Positions 20,931 through 33,059 are shown, numbered from the stretch's first letter. The stretch: 64,000 nt of DNA from Liolophura sinensis (GCF_032854445.1 NC_088297.1:19915127-19979126), one strand, 5' to 3'. A program made the numbers and translations. Notes: generated by a model not told the origin, from the letters alone.

Positions 20931-23900
20931 GTTATATATCACAGTGTACTCGCTGCCCTCGTTTTATTACCTATTCTGTACCTCTTTAATTATGTTATAT
21001 TTCACTCTACCTTGACATCAAAGATCTTTCGTGAAATATTAAGCCATTTGCTGATTAAAGATTCGACGCATTTTAGAGAGCAAATGTAAGCTTTCTTCAA
21101 AGAAAAAACGTTGTCATCCATAACTGTTCTAGTTACTCTTGACTCTAAAGCGTCAAAATATTCAAAGATGTGGAAATATTTAAACAAACGGAATGGTTTA
21201 TTTTGATTCCCTTGATCTTCTTAAATGAGGAAATGAAAACTAAATACGGTCGATTTTAAAAATATTTCTCTTTAATCTTTCATATTCAGGTAAATAACTT
21301 GTCTGCGTGCCTTCGATTGCTGATTTTCGATGCTTTTACGTCAGCAAGTTGTATACGAACGATGTATTTCAGGAGTAGTTCATCACAGTTGTCGCGTGAT
21401 ATGAGCTGCCTTAAATAAACAACATAAGAAATATTAGATTATTAATATCAGTAGACTTTCTTGTTGATTCGTAAAAGGGAAAAAACTTAAATTTAAATTC
21501 TTAGTAAAAACAAATATAAGTTGTCTTGTGATATAGGGTTTGACTTAATTAAAATGAACCGATATAATATCATGTTCGTCACGACCTATCACCGATATTT
21601 GATCTGGAAGCCGCACGAAAATGTCAATATTCACTGTCCATTAAATATTTGGAATAAGAAATGATTAGAATTTCTACTGTAATGGTCAAAAATCCCGTAG
21701 TTTTGCGCATAACAGAACACTGTGTATCATACGTGAGTATAACCACGGGGAAAAAAACCATAGAGAAACGTCGGGCCTACGTGCCTTACACCTATGTGAG
21801 AAGATTTATACATACATACAGAATTCGTGCGGATTTCGATCTAATCGCCATTATGTATTTGGCGTTGAAGACCTGGGTTATATCAAACTTATGCTTAGCT
21901 GAGTCAATGTAACATTATCTCTGACCTTTCAAACGTGGTTAAACAGAGAGCTTTGAGTGTTTGAAAATATCAAGGAGATGTAATTTCTCCTCAATTCTGG
22001 GCTGACAGTAAATGTCAAAAAGCCATGTAAAGCAGAAATATATTGAATGGCATTGTGGTGAGATAAGCCGTACTATTGTTATCCTGAATGTCATTTATGT
22101 CAGTAGTATCATTAAAGCACCGCTGGGGTTATCCTCCTAAAGGACTGAAGCCTATTATTACACTTAATCGGCACGTTTAATCTCATTTTAATTGATCGTA
22201 TAACTTTTAGATCACTGTTAAGTATATTGCTGGAAACATTGGAACTGGTACTATATCAAACTAGGTAGTCTTGCTCCAACCAGCGGAAATTGGCGCTAAA
22301 ATTGTTAAAAAAAAATTAGTGTCATGGTTTGATTACTTGTCATAGGAAACCCAGCTGACGATAACTAATAGCGAGATTGTTTGTTTTTTTACATTTTATG
22401 CAAACAAAATTGAATACACTTATCCCACCCACCTTCCTTCCACCCACATACAAGAATATATAATTTTAGTTCCCTACCAATAGGACTACAAGCTTTCCGG
22501 ATGTATTCGTCAAAACTTTTCAACTTGATGAATTTAGAGTGGGTAGATATCTTTTCGATGACAACTTACCGATCAAGTTCGTTTTCCGTTCGTTTGTGAC
22601 AAAATTATGGCTGTTTTTGTTGATCGTTTTGGGGGCTTTCCGGACTTTTTCGAAAATTACTTGTTTGCCAGCATGGAATCTTTGCACATAGCTATCATTC
22701 TGAAGTCGCAATCCGCTACGGGACATGTATTGTAAAAGTAAAACTCTCATGGTGAATTCTTTCCTTTAGGCTTTCGCGTGTCGGCATTTTAACAAAAGAC
22801 AGATTGACTTGCCTGTGGGGATTTACAGGCTTCCAGTGCACAGGGTTAACTAACTTCTGTTTTGTTTTTTGTTGCGCCACAAACAAGCTAAATATTTACT
22901 GACTCAGATCTCACATCCGACCGACCTAAGGCTTGCCTCAACAAATATATTTCCAACGCCAACGCCTTCATTTGTTTCAGAGATTGAAAATAAAAATCAG
23001 TAGGTTTAAATTTAAGTACAGGCACGAGTTCAAGGATTCCGAAATGTCAAAGAAATTTGGTAGCCTGTTGACGCTCGTAATGTGTTTACTTGTATACAGA
23101 CCTGACTAATGATACAGCGACTTGCCAAACAGAAAATGTGAACAATACGCGTTGTCATGAACAAAGAGAATACATGCACGATCCTGTCAAAGGCTTTACG
23201 TGTGTTCTGTAAGCTGTCACATTTCAGAAATCACTAGGAGCATTGCGCCAAAGCCATAGTGCTAGGGGATGTATTATTAGCTACTATATAAGCATTTACA
23301 TAAAAAGCTAGAAATTACACCCTAACTGAGGTAAACTGGCAAAAGACATTTAAACAAAAAACGCTTCAATATTTCTACAAAGTGACACTAAAGGAACTGA
23401 ACAGACCATTTACATATAACTGTCTAAAGCAATGGGTTTATACATGCAAATTAATCAATCCATGTACAGTATACATCTTTAACTGTCATATCAGGTGTTG
23501 AGCATAGGCGACACTTTTTATGTCGCGTATTTCCTGGTATTTATACACGCATATCTAGGCTTTCATTTGTACTCTGGTTACAACCACAAAAGCTTGGCCC
23601 AAAGCTTCGATCACAACTCACTGAGTCACATGTAGCCGCATGTGATCCTATAGATTACAATGGTTTCCCAGGTGGCTAAGCGTGAAATGGGCCACGAATA
23701 GAAAGGTCCACAAAGCCAATGTCAACCAGACCTTGCTGATTGGTTAGATGTTAATCCAGTATCTGTCTATTTTACAACCTGAGACTGCGTTGTAATCCAT
23801 CAGGATTTCTTGTTTGGGAAGATTTGTTGAAGCTAACGGCCTAATTAAGTTTTTTTCTGGAAATATTCCCCTGGAGACAGATAGGTAACACGCTTATGGT

Positions 23901-24109
23901 CTCGCCAAGAACACCTAAATCCGGCGTCAGTGAAAAACAAAACAGGTGTCATTACACAAGGTACAACACATTAGACGAGCAAACAACGCAACAATGACAA
24001 CGCCATGGTCGCTTTTGGCCCCACCAAGGATACATCAATCTGGCGTAAAGGAAAAACAAAGTAGGTCTGCTTTCGCAACGTACAAACACATTAGACAAGC
24101 ATGCAATTC

Positions 24110-24238
24110 ATCAAGTGCTGGTACGTGGGAGTGTCTGCCAGTAACGTGGGGATGGTCGTACGTTTCTCGCTGGCTGGCCGCCGTGGTATAAGAGAAATAT
24201 TCCTGAGTACGGCGTAAAGACAAATGTAATAATGAATA
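24110..24238 (+). repeat. SINE-1 3' half
   Basis: GTACGTGGGAGTGTCTGCCA, GGGGATGGTCGTACGTTTCT, then a tail GAGAAATATTCCTGAGTACG and GCGTAAAGAC. Part of the middle is deleted. It is not present at the A' equivalent (about 41150), so it may postdate the duplication, or the boundary of the duplication may lie before it. Confidence 0.8.
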
Positions 24239-24239
24239 T

Positions 24240-25080
24240 ATATATTCAACAACTTCAATTTAATTTTTAGAAATAACCTTGAAAAATATGACAGATAGCA
24301 GTGTTTATGCAGTTTTGGCTCACTTTTCCGTCCGCGCCAATAAACTGGAGTTTAACGTCAAATTCAAGAATGTTTGATTGATGCACTATGTTGGCAGCCA
24401 GCTTTATCGATATCAGATGATAACATCCATCATCTCATGCAAAGTAGCATAGTTGGAGTCGACCGGGGCGGACATATATCCAGTGTGTTGAGCATAACGT
24501 GAATTGTTGCTTGTCATTTACGTAATAGGATTTGTGTAGAAAACTAAAAGTAATCTTTCAAATAAGCATCATGACAGACTGAATGGCTTTAATTTTGTGT
24601 ATCGTAAATTATCTTCTGAGAAAACCAAAATCCCATTGCTCCCTACATAATTTGTCTGTGACGACTGTAATCTCAACTCTGGATGGTCCGGCTGCCGTCT
24701 CACTTTCGAAGGTTATTTAAGTCCCTGCCCAGTGACAGTGGTTTTATACCACGCCCTTTCCCACGAATACTCTGAAGCATAGCGTACTGATTCAAATTGT
24801 CCAGATAATATCTTATTCTTACTTGTGCTATTCATGGTGTTGATATGATTCTACAAGTTGAAAAAGTCATAATACGACACGCTTAATAAATTTTCGGAAA
24901 TATTGTACCAATTTTGAATGTTAACTATGTAACAGCAGAGGCTGGTATTATGTGGAGAGTTAATCATTGAGGTTATTCTAAAATAATAGCAAATTATTAG
25001 CCCTCATCAAGTTTTGTCAAAATTACAAGGTATCGCCTCTTAAAGATATTGTAGGAACTCAATGAACACCGAGGGTATAT
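24240..25080. other. No gene seen
   Basis: Between segments A and B. No repeat or coding pattern recognised. Confidence 0.5.
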
Positions 25081-25130
25081 TAGTGGCACCCTTCTTGTCG
25101 AATTGAACTATATTTTATAGCATTGGTGTG

Positions 25131-25453
25131 AGCCAGCCGTGGCTTAGTGGTTAAAGACGTTTGGCTTTCAGTGGTTAGAATACACTTGGTGCGGTTGAAA
25201 CCCAGCCTTGGGCAGAGTCTCCCGCTCTTACTGCCTGTGGGGCCCTAGTGACAAAGCTGGTACAGTATATCTTTCGTTGAAAACTGTTTGCCTTCCATCA
25301 ATATCTGTGCGTCAGACATGCCAACGAAGTTGAACTGCCACTGTAGACCCAGGTCACTCCAGGTTCCTCTATCCACAAAAACTGACCGCGTTGTTATAAG
25401 TGAAAATGTCTTCACTATGGCGTGCAACAACAATCGTGTAAATAAAGATAAAG
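25131..25453 (+). repeat. SINE-2, full length
   Basis: A second tRNA-derived SINE. The head is AGCCAGCCGTGGCTTAGTGG with an A-box-like TGGCTTAGTGGTT, and the B box is GGTTGAAACCC (25193-25203). The middle has GGGGCCCTAGTGACAAAGCTG, and the tail has AAGTGAAAATGTCTTCACTA and GGCGTGCAACAAC before AAATAAAG. The copy at 31841 sits at the equivalent place in B', so the insertion predates that duplication. Confidence 0.85.
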
Positions 25454-25934
25454 GTTTTATGAAAAAATAAAACTCAGCGCCCACAACTATCATTCTATGT
25501 AAAATTAGAAACGAATCACCCCATACTTTTAAACGCAATGGCGGACAAGTCCATGACAACAAAATCTACGAGGCATTTAATGTTAAAATGGGAGCTTCCC
25601 CGTTAAATAGCTGTAAGTAAAGCTGTTTTTGGTCTGTTTGTTTTTCTTTAATTTTCCTGGAGATTATTTTGTGTTTAAGACTGTACAGGTGTACTGGAGG
25701 TTAACGAGACGAAAGCCAGTTGGGACTGCTCAGTGATAAACAGGAGTGATTTGAAAGGAAAGATTGACTAATTAGGGAATTATGACAGCATCATTTATTG
25801 TCTTTCTGTGGAATTGACATACACACGACAGAGTTTGTGAAATAGTACAAAGAAATGCCTTATTAATTATTACACATACCCCAGACAATCTGTTAGGTAG
25901 TCGAGACATTCACAATGGACTTTGGTGATACATT

Positions 25935-26320
25935 TCCATGGAGGAAGACGAGTTTTCAGGACACGGCGACGACAAATGTACGGCTTCCCGGGCATCAGGC
26001 TCCCTGTCACCCTGTCTTCTTGTCTGACCCAACATGACGGACGGATTATGTTTCTCGTGTAGACAGACTTTGAAATAAAAAATAAATATGCTTTTTTAGA
26101 AGAGTGAAATAAATGCGTACACGTTGTTAGCAGGGAGGACAAGGGTTAACCACGCACCGAGCTTAGCCAATACTTGTACTGATGTGATACCGCCGGTGTA
26201 GATGACAAGATGTCAATCACTGGATACATTCAAACCACGAAGCCACGCCCTATCACGGTGTAAACAGTCAGAGCGCCGACGAGATCTTTGTCTATCATCT
26301 TCATATAGACGGAGAGTAGT
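25935..26320 (+). repeat. Near-identical patch shared with B'
   Basis: This stretch and 32650-33020 differ at only about 14 places in about 365 bases, judged by eye, whereas neighbouring parts of B and B' match at roughly 75-80 percent. The B'' equivalent (44160-44460) is clearly more diverged and has lost about 65 bases. Gene conversion between B and B', or constraint lost in B'', are the two explanations. Confidence 0.8.
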
Positions 26321-26415
26321 AGTAAAGCTACACAAACACTGGTGTACAAACCGCATACATTTATTTTTAAGAGTGGCTTGTCCTGATTTGCAAAGGTGTT
26401 GACTTAATGGGGTCT

Positions 26416-26575
26416 ATCTCCGGCCGTACGTGGGAAGGTCTGTCAGCAACCTGCGGATGGTCGTGGGTTTTCCCCGGGCTGTGCCGGGTTTTCTCCCACC
26501 ATGATACTGGCCGCCGTCGTATAAGTGAAATATTTTTGAGTACGGCGTAAAACACCAGTCAAATAAATAAATAAA
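26416..26575 (+). repeat. SINE-1, 5'-truncated, with 11-bp target duplication
   Basis: A clean late insertion: ATCTCCGGCCGTACGTGGGA, GGATGGTCGTGGGTTTTCCC, CACCATGATACTGGCCGCCG, then a tail with GAGTACGGCGTAAAACACCA and repeated AAAT. TAATGGGGTCT stands immediately before (26405-26415) and after (26576-26586). It is absent from the B'' equivalent (about 44650). 5' truncation with a perfect duplication is typical of target-primed reverse transcription. Confidence 0.95.
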
Positions 26576-26719
26576 TAATGGGGTCTAAGCGACGTGTGAT
26601 CTTAAAGCCAACCAAGACATGTCATGATTCAGACCTTAAACCTGCAGACAATCTTGAGTTTTAATATGTAATATGGCAACTGGAAACCCAGTTGAAATAT
26701 GGAGAACAAATAGATATTA

Positions 26720-27010
26720 CTAAGACGGAAGACTAAGATCTACTTAGCATAGAGAGCAAATCCAGAGCAGGAACGACAGTGTGATGGCTGACAGTCACAC
26801 GTAATCGATGAAATACGGCCTCTTGTTAATTTACCTTATTCTAACTTTTTATGTAAATGCATAAATAGTAGCAAATTACAGGCCCCTAGCTTGAACAGAA
26901 TTAGGTGAAAAAATAGCATTGATGTCAAAAGCAATTTATTAGACGTCACTGACCTAGAATTATTGAAAATGCTGTGCTGTCATCACACATATTAAAACAA
27001 TTCAAATGGA
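26720..27010 (+). repeat. R81 copy (single core)
   Basis: AGCATAGAGAGCAAATCCAG, GGAACGACAGTGTGATGGCT, CGGCCTCTTGTTAATTTACC, AGACGTCACTGACCTAGAAT, GCTGTGCTGTCATCACACAT. Equivalent copy in B'' is 44860-45040. Confidence 0.8.
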
Positions 27011-27470
27011 CAGCTGATACCTCTCTGTGTCCCCACTTTAAATTTCTACCGTGGTGGAGCTACCAAAACAAATGTGTACACACAGCACACACTAATGTCT
27101 TTGAGAGTGTTGTATCTTGATTTGTATATAGTTGTTATCGTGTGATCTTATAAGCGAGGTGCCACCTTCTAGCTAGACACTGTTCACGTGTGATGATTCA
27201 GTCTCTTTATGGAGCGGACAATCGTAAGTTTTACAATCTACTTGTATGAACTTGAAATCTAAATGAAATTGGGTGTTTAGAGGAATATAAGTGCCGGAAC
27301 TGAAGGTCTGATAAAAACAAGATAAACTTGAGTCTTTATTATACGACAATCGGCTAGAAAGTATATTAACTTTTACTGCTATTCAAAGCACAGTAGGAGT
27401 TTCAGAATTCCAGTGTATAAAATTGATATATACTTTACTGGTGTCTTACCAAGAACTCTACTCAATCAAC
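27011..27470. other. No gene seen
   Basis: Part of segment B without a recognised element or coding pattern. Confidence 0.45.
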
Positions 27471-27474
27471 GTTC

Positions 27475-27720
27475 CTGGTCAACAATCGCAAGGCTAATTC
27501 CCACAACAACGTTAAACACAAACCACCAAAGAAGAAATTAAATAAGTTTCAAAATTTAGAGCGCAGTCAAGCAAAAAGAAGCGATCAACCGCTTTCAGTG
27601 ATGGAAAGAGACAACGAGTGTTTTAGCCGATTGAATCAAATAAGTGTTCGAATCGTGAACAATGTTATCTTAGGTGTTGTCGATAATCCAGGTATATATC
27701 TCAGTTGTGCTTGGATTCAA
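27475..27720 (+). repeat. Dispersed repeat family RY
   Basis: TCAACAATCGCAAGGCTAAT, ACGTTAAACACAAACCACCA, AAAAAGAAGCGATCAACCGC align with the copies at 15815 and 16800. A 72-codon frame (27598-27816) reads it in a frame not used in the other copies. Confidence 0.65.
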
Positions 27721-28538
27721 CTGTTCATTGAAATCGCCCAACAACACACTGCATCATACAGATGTTACAGGGCAGGAAATGCAGGGCCCTTTGATTCTCA
27801 TACCACAAGGCTGTAAAAAAGGGATCAATAAATAGCGGTCATAGGTACAGCGATAAAATATACCATTTCACCATCTGACAAGTATTTCGTCAATAATACC
27901 GCGAAAAGTGCTGACAATCTAACAGGTAACGTTACCTGTATACTTAATCTGGCAGTGCAAGTGGAGATGGCAAAGTTCAAGGAGGCACACAACATATGGA
28001 ATCGTTATAGGTTTGTATACCGTCGTCGATAAAACAAGCATACGACAAGCCTTTTGAGCTGTATTCTGTTCCACTGCGGTATGGTCCGATTTTGTCCGGT
28101 GCCGAAATTGAATTTTCTTCTACATTTAGTCTCAGAAAACCGACTGCAATGATTAGGATGTATATGATGTGATCACGTTGATGGCGACATCTCTCGTAGA
28201 GGCGAAAGCAATTAGCTTAACAGACGCTGGCACAGAGGGACCCTTCTCTGACCTCGGGCTAGCCCAACCAATCTAGAAAGATCGGGGCCCACTAAAACAT
28301 GTCTGCCGGTGTGAGAGGAAAATTAATCACTGTCAGATATGCTACTCTGACATTTCGGATCGCATTAAATTTCACTGGGAACGGCTTTCTTCAGGACATT
28401 TCCAGAATGAACTTCTCTTGCCGCAATAACGCTGGCCTGAACACGCCAGACAAAATGTGATGTTTACCTTGGTGCTTTCTGTGTGGTTGATTTAAGGCTG
28501 TCAGTACATTTTATATTCGGCAGATTTTGACTGCAAGA

Positions 28539-28784
28539 AAGTTTAGTGGTTAGGGTGCTAGAGCAGCACAGTTACACATGTGACTCTCACCTAGGCGACC
28601 GCAATGATTTCAAGTCGTGATCATACTGGCTTCCTCTCCGGTGGTACGCGAAAAGGCCTGGGAACAACCTGCGGATGGCTGTGGGTTCCCCTCGGGCTCT
28701 GCCCACAATAATGCGTGCAGCCGTCGTATAAGTGAAATATTCTTCAGTACACCTTAAAACCCCGATGAAATAAGTAAAGAAATA
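28539..28784 (+). repeat. SINE-1, full, old, with 10-bp target duplication
   Basis: A diverged full copy (head GTTTAGTGGTTAGGGTGCTA, body GGCTTCCTCTCCGGTGGTAC, GGATGGCTGTGGGTTCCCC, tail AAGTGAAATATTCTTCAGTA). GACTGCAAGA occurs at 28529-28538 and 28785-28794. The same insertion occurs at 34600 in B' (AGACTGCAA before, AGACTGTAA after) and at 46290 in B'', so it entered before the duplications. Confidence 0.9.
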
Positions 28785-29194
28785 GACTGCAAGACATTTG
28801 TTTACAACGGTCAGCGTGTTATATACCGGTCAGTTTTACTGGGTGATGACCGGCCTTTGGCAGATTACTGACGAACATTGTCACACCATATTGATAGAAG
28901 ACGAATAATGTGCAGCTAATGTTGGACTACGAAACGGCCATACGAGTGTTGTTGACCGATCTTTGAGACTAAGGCCCAGCGAACAGTGACACCCGGAAAT
29001 ACATTAATTTCCTGTCCAAGGCGTGAATTGAAACCATACTTAGTGTGTCTAGGAAAACGATATGTATCTGAATTCTTTGTTTGGTAATATATAGAAGCCG
29101 GATCCAGCCATGTTGTCCTCAAACTTCTCTCCCCAAACAAAGTCTTCCCTTCGTATGTGGGTTATCTCCCTTGTGTAATATTATAAATGACTAG

Positions 29195-29480
29195 CTGCAC
29201 AAAGAGTAAATCCAGAGCAGTTATGGAAGTGAATTAGTTGGACAATGGTCAGATTTAACTGGTGAAATGCGTCTCGTCAATTTACCTCAGTTGAGTTTAA
29301 TTCGAATTGGTCATGTAACTGTTTAAGTAGTATTAACTTAACACGCCCCTCAGCACCATGCCTTATTAAGATAGCCCCAAAATAATGCGATGATGTTACA
29401 TGTACATGCTATTTACTAGATGTCAATGGTCTAGATTACTGAAAATGGTCTGCTGTCATGACATTTAATAACTATTAAGA
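29195..29480 (+). repeat. R81 copy (single core, diverged)
   Basis: AAAGAGTAAATCCAGAGCAG, GGACAATGGTCAGATTTAAC, TCGTCAATTTACCTCAGTTG, AGATGTCAATGGTCTAGATT. Equivalent in B'' is 47045-47140, heavily shortened. Confidence 0.75.
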
Positions 29481-29597
29481 CGCTGGCAAGTTGTGTAAAG
29501 CTGGGAATATTTTAGGAGAAAAGAAAAAACACTGTACACCGTGAGAAATGCACGACCCGCCTATTAAAGGGATGGTAAACAAATTACTGAACTGGGA

Positions 29598-29700
29598 GTT
29601 TCTCAAAGGGATCGTAACGTTACGTCAAGGTGACGTATGCTGGCAGTATGCGACGCCATGGTGATTAGGCCGACCTAACGTTACGACCCCTTGGAGAAAC
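29598..29700. mobile_element. Probable MITE with 25-bp terminal inverted repeats
   Basis: Left arm 29598-29622 (GTTTCTCAAAGGGATCGTAA, CGTTA) and right arm 29676-29700 (reverse complement GTTTCTCCAAGGGGTCGTAA, CGTTA) match at all but a few positions, about 103 bases end to end. Short non-autonomous elements with GTTTCTC...CGTAACGTTA ends look familiar from marine invertebrate genomes, but the superfamily was not verified. The insertion is not seen in B'' (about 47.2 kb). Confidence 0.65.
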
Positions 29701-29914
29701 AGCCCTCAAAAAGCATGATCTACAAACAAAGCCTCAATAACTTATGACTAACAGGGGACGGTAGCCTCAAATACATGCACAAGTACATTGACAGCATAGA
29801 CTTGAAATCAGTGCGTAATGCGGCTGTCAATGAAACTGACACCGTACAAACTGATCACCGCCACACACACACGAAAAGGTCGAGCAAACATGCATACCAT
29901 TGCGGTATTCTGAA

Positions 29915-30230
29915 GTGGTTAGCATGCCAGCACGGCGCAATTACCCAGGAGCATATCACCAGTGCGGTCGCTGTGAGTTCAAGTCCAGCTCATGCTGCCG
30001 CCCTCCCGGGTCATGTCGGTCTGCGCTGGAAGGAATGCCTGCAACTCCGTATGTTCGTGGATTTCCGCAGGGATAAGTGGGTCTCCTGCTCCTGCAACAA
30101 CCTGCTGATTGTCGTCTTTTTCCGCGAGAATAAATATCGGCTACTGTTTCTTAGACCTCAACCGACTGTGCAAAAGTGGCAAACTAAACTACAAACCTGG
30201 AACGCTCTTTTGTGGGTCCGCCGAAAAGAT
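29915..30230 (+). repeat. SINE-1 head with variant 3' part
   Basis: A clear head (AGTGGTTAGCATGCCAGCAC, GCGGTCGCTGTGAGTTCAAG with B box) then a body that departs from SINE-1 and matches 47960-48060 instead (TAAATATCGGCTACTGTTTC / TAACTATCGACTACTGCTTG). A 152-codon frame here (29775-30233) and a 108-codon frame at 47726-48052 partly align in translation, but the shared part is SINE sequence. Confidence 0.7.
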
Positions 30231-31598
30231 TGAGTCCACGTCGTTTAAAATAATAATTTGGCCTCGATGGTAGGCTCAAAATGTGCTCCATGTTATGCCT
30301 ATCGTATGTACGATGTTTGCACAGAGGGCTCTGTTTGTTTCGATTGCTTGTCAGCGTTGTTGACGATGGTGTAGTTAAATATATGAGGGATATTTTTAAA
30401 CAGATAAGGATAATGTATTCAAACTATACTTAATACGATTTTTTTAATTTTAACTGATCTTTCTTTATTTTTTTTTTCGGGTCCGGTATTTAGGTGATTT
30501 TTAACATAAACTAAGCTGACCCTGTTGTAAATATTTACAGTTGCCCCAACATTAATGTTAAAACAAATACTTGCCTTAGGTAGACTGTCAGTAGTCTTCG
30601 GCTTGCAAAGATGCGCAAAGTAATTGCCTCAAAAAGATGATACAAGCATTTTTACTGTAGTTACAATCTTTTCTGAAAGCGAGCCTAGTTTAGTTCCAAC
30701 GAATTATATTGTACATGTAACAGCCTTACTAAATAATGTAAAAGCATTGAAAAGGTTTTTAATCTTTCTATGATTTTACCAACACTATTTACAAGGACAA
30801 CGTTTTGTTTTTTCTTCCTTTTTTTCTTTTCTTTGCGTGGATGGGAGGGGGGGGGGGTGATTATCACTGCAGTATTTAACCAAATTTATTCTTCAAAAAA
30901 GCGTTTGTCATTCCGGAAATTCCGGCGTCTCATTTATCTCCACTGTTCTGTGTGTAAATGGATTAGAACTGCCCTTAAAAGGGTACACTTCATCGGGTTG
31001 CATTTCTGGGGCGGTCGGCTGTAATGATAGATGTGTCAAATGGCAGTCTTCTCAAGTTCTCCATTATTCAACTTATATCCGCTATAAACAGCGGCAATAA
31101 TTTTAACACTGGGACCCACAGTGTAAAACTAGTTGTCTTCAGTTGAGAAATCTTTACCGTCATGATCATTGAAGTAGTTTGATCTATTTTTAGCTGAAGA
31201 GTTTTCAACCTCTACAAAAACTTGTGAAGAAAATTTTTGTGATTTACTGAGGGTTTTTTGACTAGTCTTCCACGACTACTTCTCCTGATTTGCAAACCTA
31301 TATATATTGCACATGCAATATAATATAATGCAATATTCACAGGAAGTTTACTTATTAACCGGAAGTAATGTCACTCATTGCTACTACAACAACACCACGA
31401 TTCCCTTGAACTCAAAGAAAATTCAAAATATTGTTTAGCTAATAAATCTTCAGTTGTTTTATTTACAGATTGTCTGCTTGTGCAAACTTGTTCTTTTTTA
31501 AGGAGGGGGGGTGTCGTACTTAGGGATTTTTTTAGTCATATGTCAACAGCTTCAACACCGTTCAGCACTGAAAGTACCTAATTTTAATCCACACAGAA

Positions 31599-31634
31599 GT
31601 ACACTTCCCACGACAGAAGTCGTGGGAAGTACAC
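31599..31634. repeat. Perfect-core hairpin
   Basis: CACTTCCCACGAC (31602-31614), four-base loop AGAA, then GTCGTGGGAAGT (31619-31630); outer bases extend the stem to 16 with two mismatches. The equivalent place in B'' (about 49900) has no stem, only GTACACTGACAAC. No terminator or RNA gene context. Confidence 0.8.
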
Positions 31635-31840
31635 TCACGTCATAAATAACCTTCAGGCAAGCACCATTTTCCTGTAAGACATTTAGACACCCGATGGTCA
31701 GTGGCAGCCGACCTAGGGCCACACATCCACCCGTTGTTTGTCAGTTCTTAGGAGCCAAACAGGCATTTGCATACTAGCTTTTAATCCATGGACCAAAATT
31801 GTATTAATGGCACCCTTCTTGAACTATAAGCATTTGTGTC

Positions 31841-32186
31841 AGCCAGCCGTGGCCTGGTGGTTACAGGTGCCTGACTTTCAATGGCTAGGGCACACGTAGT
31901 GCAGATTCAAATCCAGCTTTGAACAGGGAATTTGTGTAGTCTCCAGCTCTCACCGCTAGCGGGGCCCTGGGGACAAAGCTGATCTGGCCGTTCCCACAGT
32001 ATAACATTTGTTGAAGACTATTTTCTTTGCACCAATATGGTGTCCATATCTGTTCTTCAGTAACTTGCCAAAGGTCGGTGGTTTAGTCAGGTCACTTCGG
32101 ATTCCATAATTCCAGGAATGGGCATGTTATGAGTGAAAAAGGCTTCAGTATGGCGTTAAATAACATTGACATAAATAAAAATAAAG
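31841..32186 (+). repeat. SINE-2, full length
   Basis: AGCCAGCCGTGGCCTGGTGG head, B-box-like GATTCAAATCC, GGGGCCCTGGGGACAAAGCT, GATCTGGCCGTTCCCACAGT, tail AGTGAAAAAGGCTTCAGTAT and GGCGTTAAATAACATTGAC. Best copy for the unexpanded state: it carries a single GACAAAGCTGATCTGGCCGTTC core, the piece that forms the 41-bp array at 41.3 kb. Confidence 0.88.
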
Positions 32187-33059
32187 GTTTTGTGACCACT
32201 AGAGAAAATAAAACTAAGCGCCGACACCTTCTTTCTGTGCTAAAATTAGAACTAAATCACCCCCATTCTTGTAGGCATAATGGTGAACAAGTCTACGAGG
32301 ACAATTTCTACGAGGTATTAAAATGTTAAAATGGGAGCTTTAGCATTAAATAGCTGTCAATAAAGCTTAACTTTTTTTCTTCTTTTTCCAGGAATAGACT
32401 ATTTTGTGTTTAATACTGTATACGTGTACTGGAGATTAACGAGACGAACGCGAACGAAGGCTAATAGGGATTGCTCAGTGATAAATGGAAGTGATTTTAG
32501 AGGAAAGATTGACTAATTAGGGGATTATGACAGCATCATTTACTGTCTTTTCCTGGAATTAACATACACAGAACAGAGTTTGTGATCTAATTATGGAAAG
32601 GAATGAAGACGTCCGCATTGGAATAAGGTAATAAATTTCCATGGAGAAGGGGAGTTTTCAGGACACGGCGACGACAAATGTACGGCTTCCCGGACATCAG
32701 GCTCCCTGTCACCATGTCTCCTTGTCTGACCCAACATGACGGACGGATTATGTTTCTCGTGAAGAAGGACTTTGAAATAAAAAATAAATATGCTTTTTTT
32801 TAGAAGAGTGAAATAAATCCGTACACGTTGTTAGCAGGGAGGACAAGGGTTAACCACGCACCGAGCTTAGCCAATACTTGTACTGATGTGATACCGCCGG
32901 TGTAGGTGACAAGATGTCAATCATTGGATACATTCAAACCACGATGCCACGCCCTATCACGGTGTAAACAGTCAGAGTGCCGACGAGATCTTTGTCTGTC
33001 GTCTTCATATAGACGGAGAGTATCGACATTAACAATGATAAAGTTTTACTAGAAACTGT

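Larger units (their letters stand above)
18640..24000 (+). repeat. Segmental duplication A (pairs with 36090-41150)
   Basis: A 5.3-kb block collinear with A'. Anchors: TGGTAATAAAACAAAATGTC (18766), TTACAGCGCATGCTCCGCTC (19021), AGCGACACGGTATTATTAGA (20171; 37984 in A'), CCTATCACCGATATTTGATC (21585), CATTTGCTGATTAAAGATTC (21044), GTTGCGCCACAA (22871; 40288 in A') and TCCATCAGGATTTCTTGT (23796). Identity judged by eye ranges from about 70 to 90 percent with many indels. Open frames do not survive in both copies. It contains an R81 copy in inverted orientation (20690-20930) shared with A' (38430-38640). Confidence 0.9.
25081..31760 (+). repeat. Segmental duplication B
   Basis: Collinear with B'' (41264-50000) over its length and with B' (31790-35500) over its first half. 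Anchors: GGCGACGACAAATGTACGGC (25963), TTAGCTTAACAGACG (28213), GAAATCAGTGCGTAATGCGG (29804), TTTTTAAACAGATAAGGATA (30392), CGTCTCATTTATCTCCACTG (30926). Older SINE-1 and R81 copies occupy equivalent places in the copies. No frame is kept open between copies, so this is not a duplicated gene as far as can be seen. Confidence 0.9.

Noticed and set aside
29775-30233. 152-codon frame partly similar to 47726-48052
   Set aside because: The similarity is shared SINE-1 head and variant body; the frames shift relative to each other outside it.
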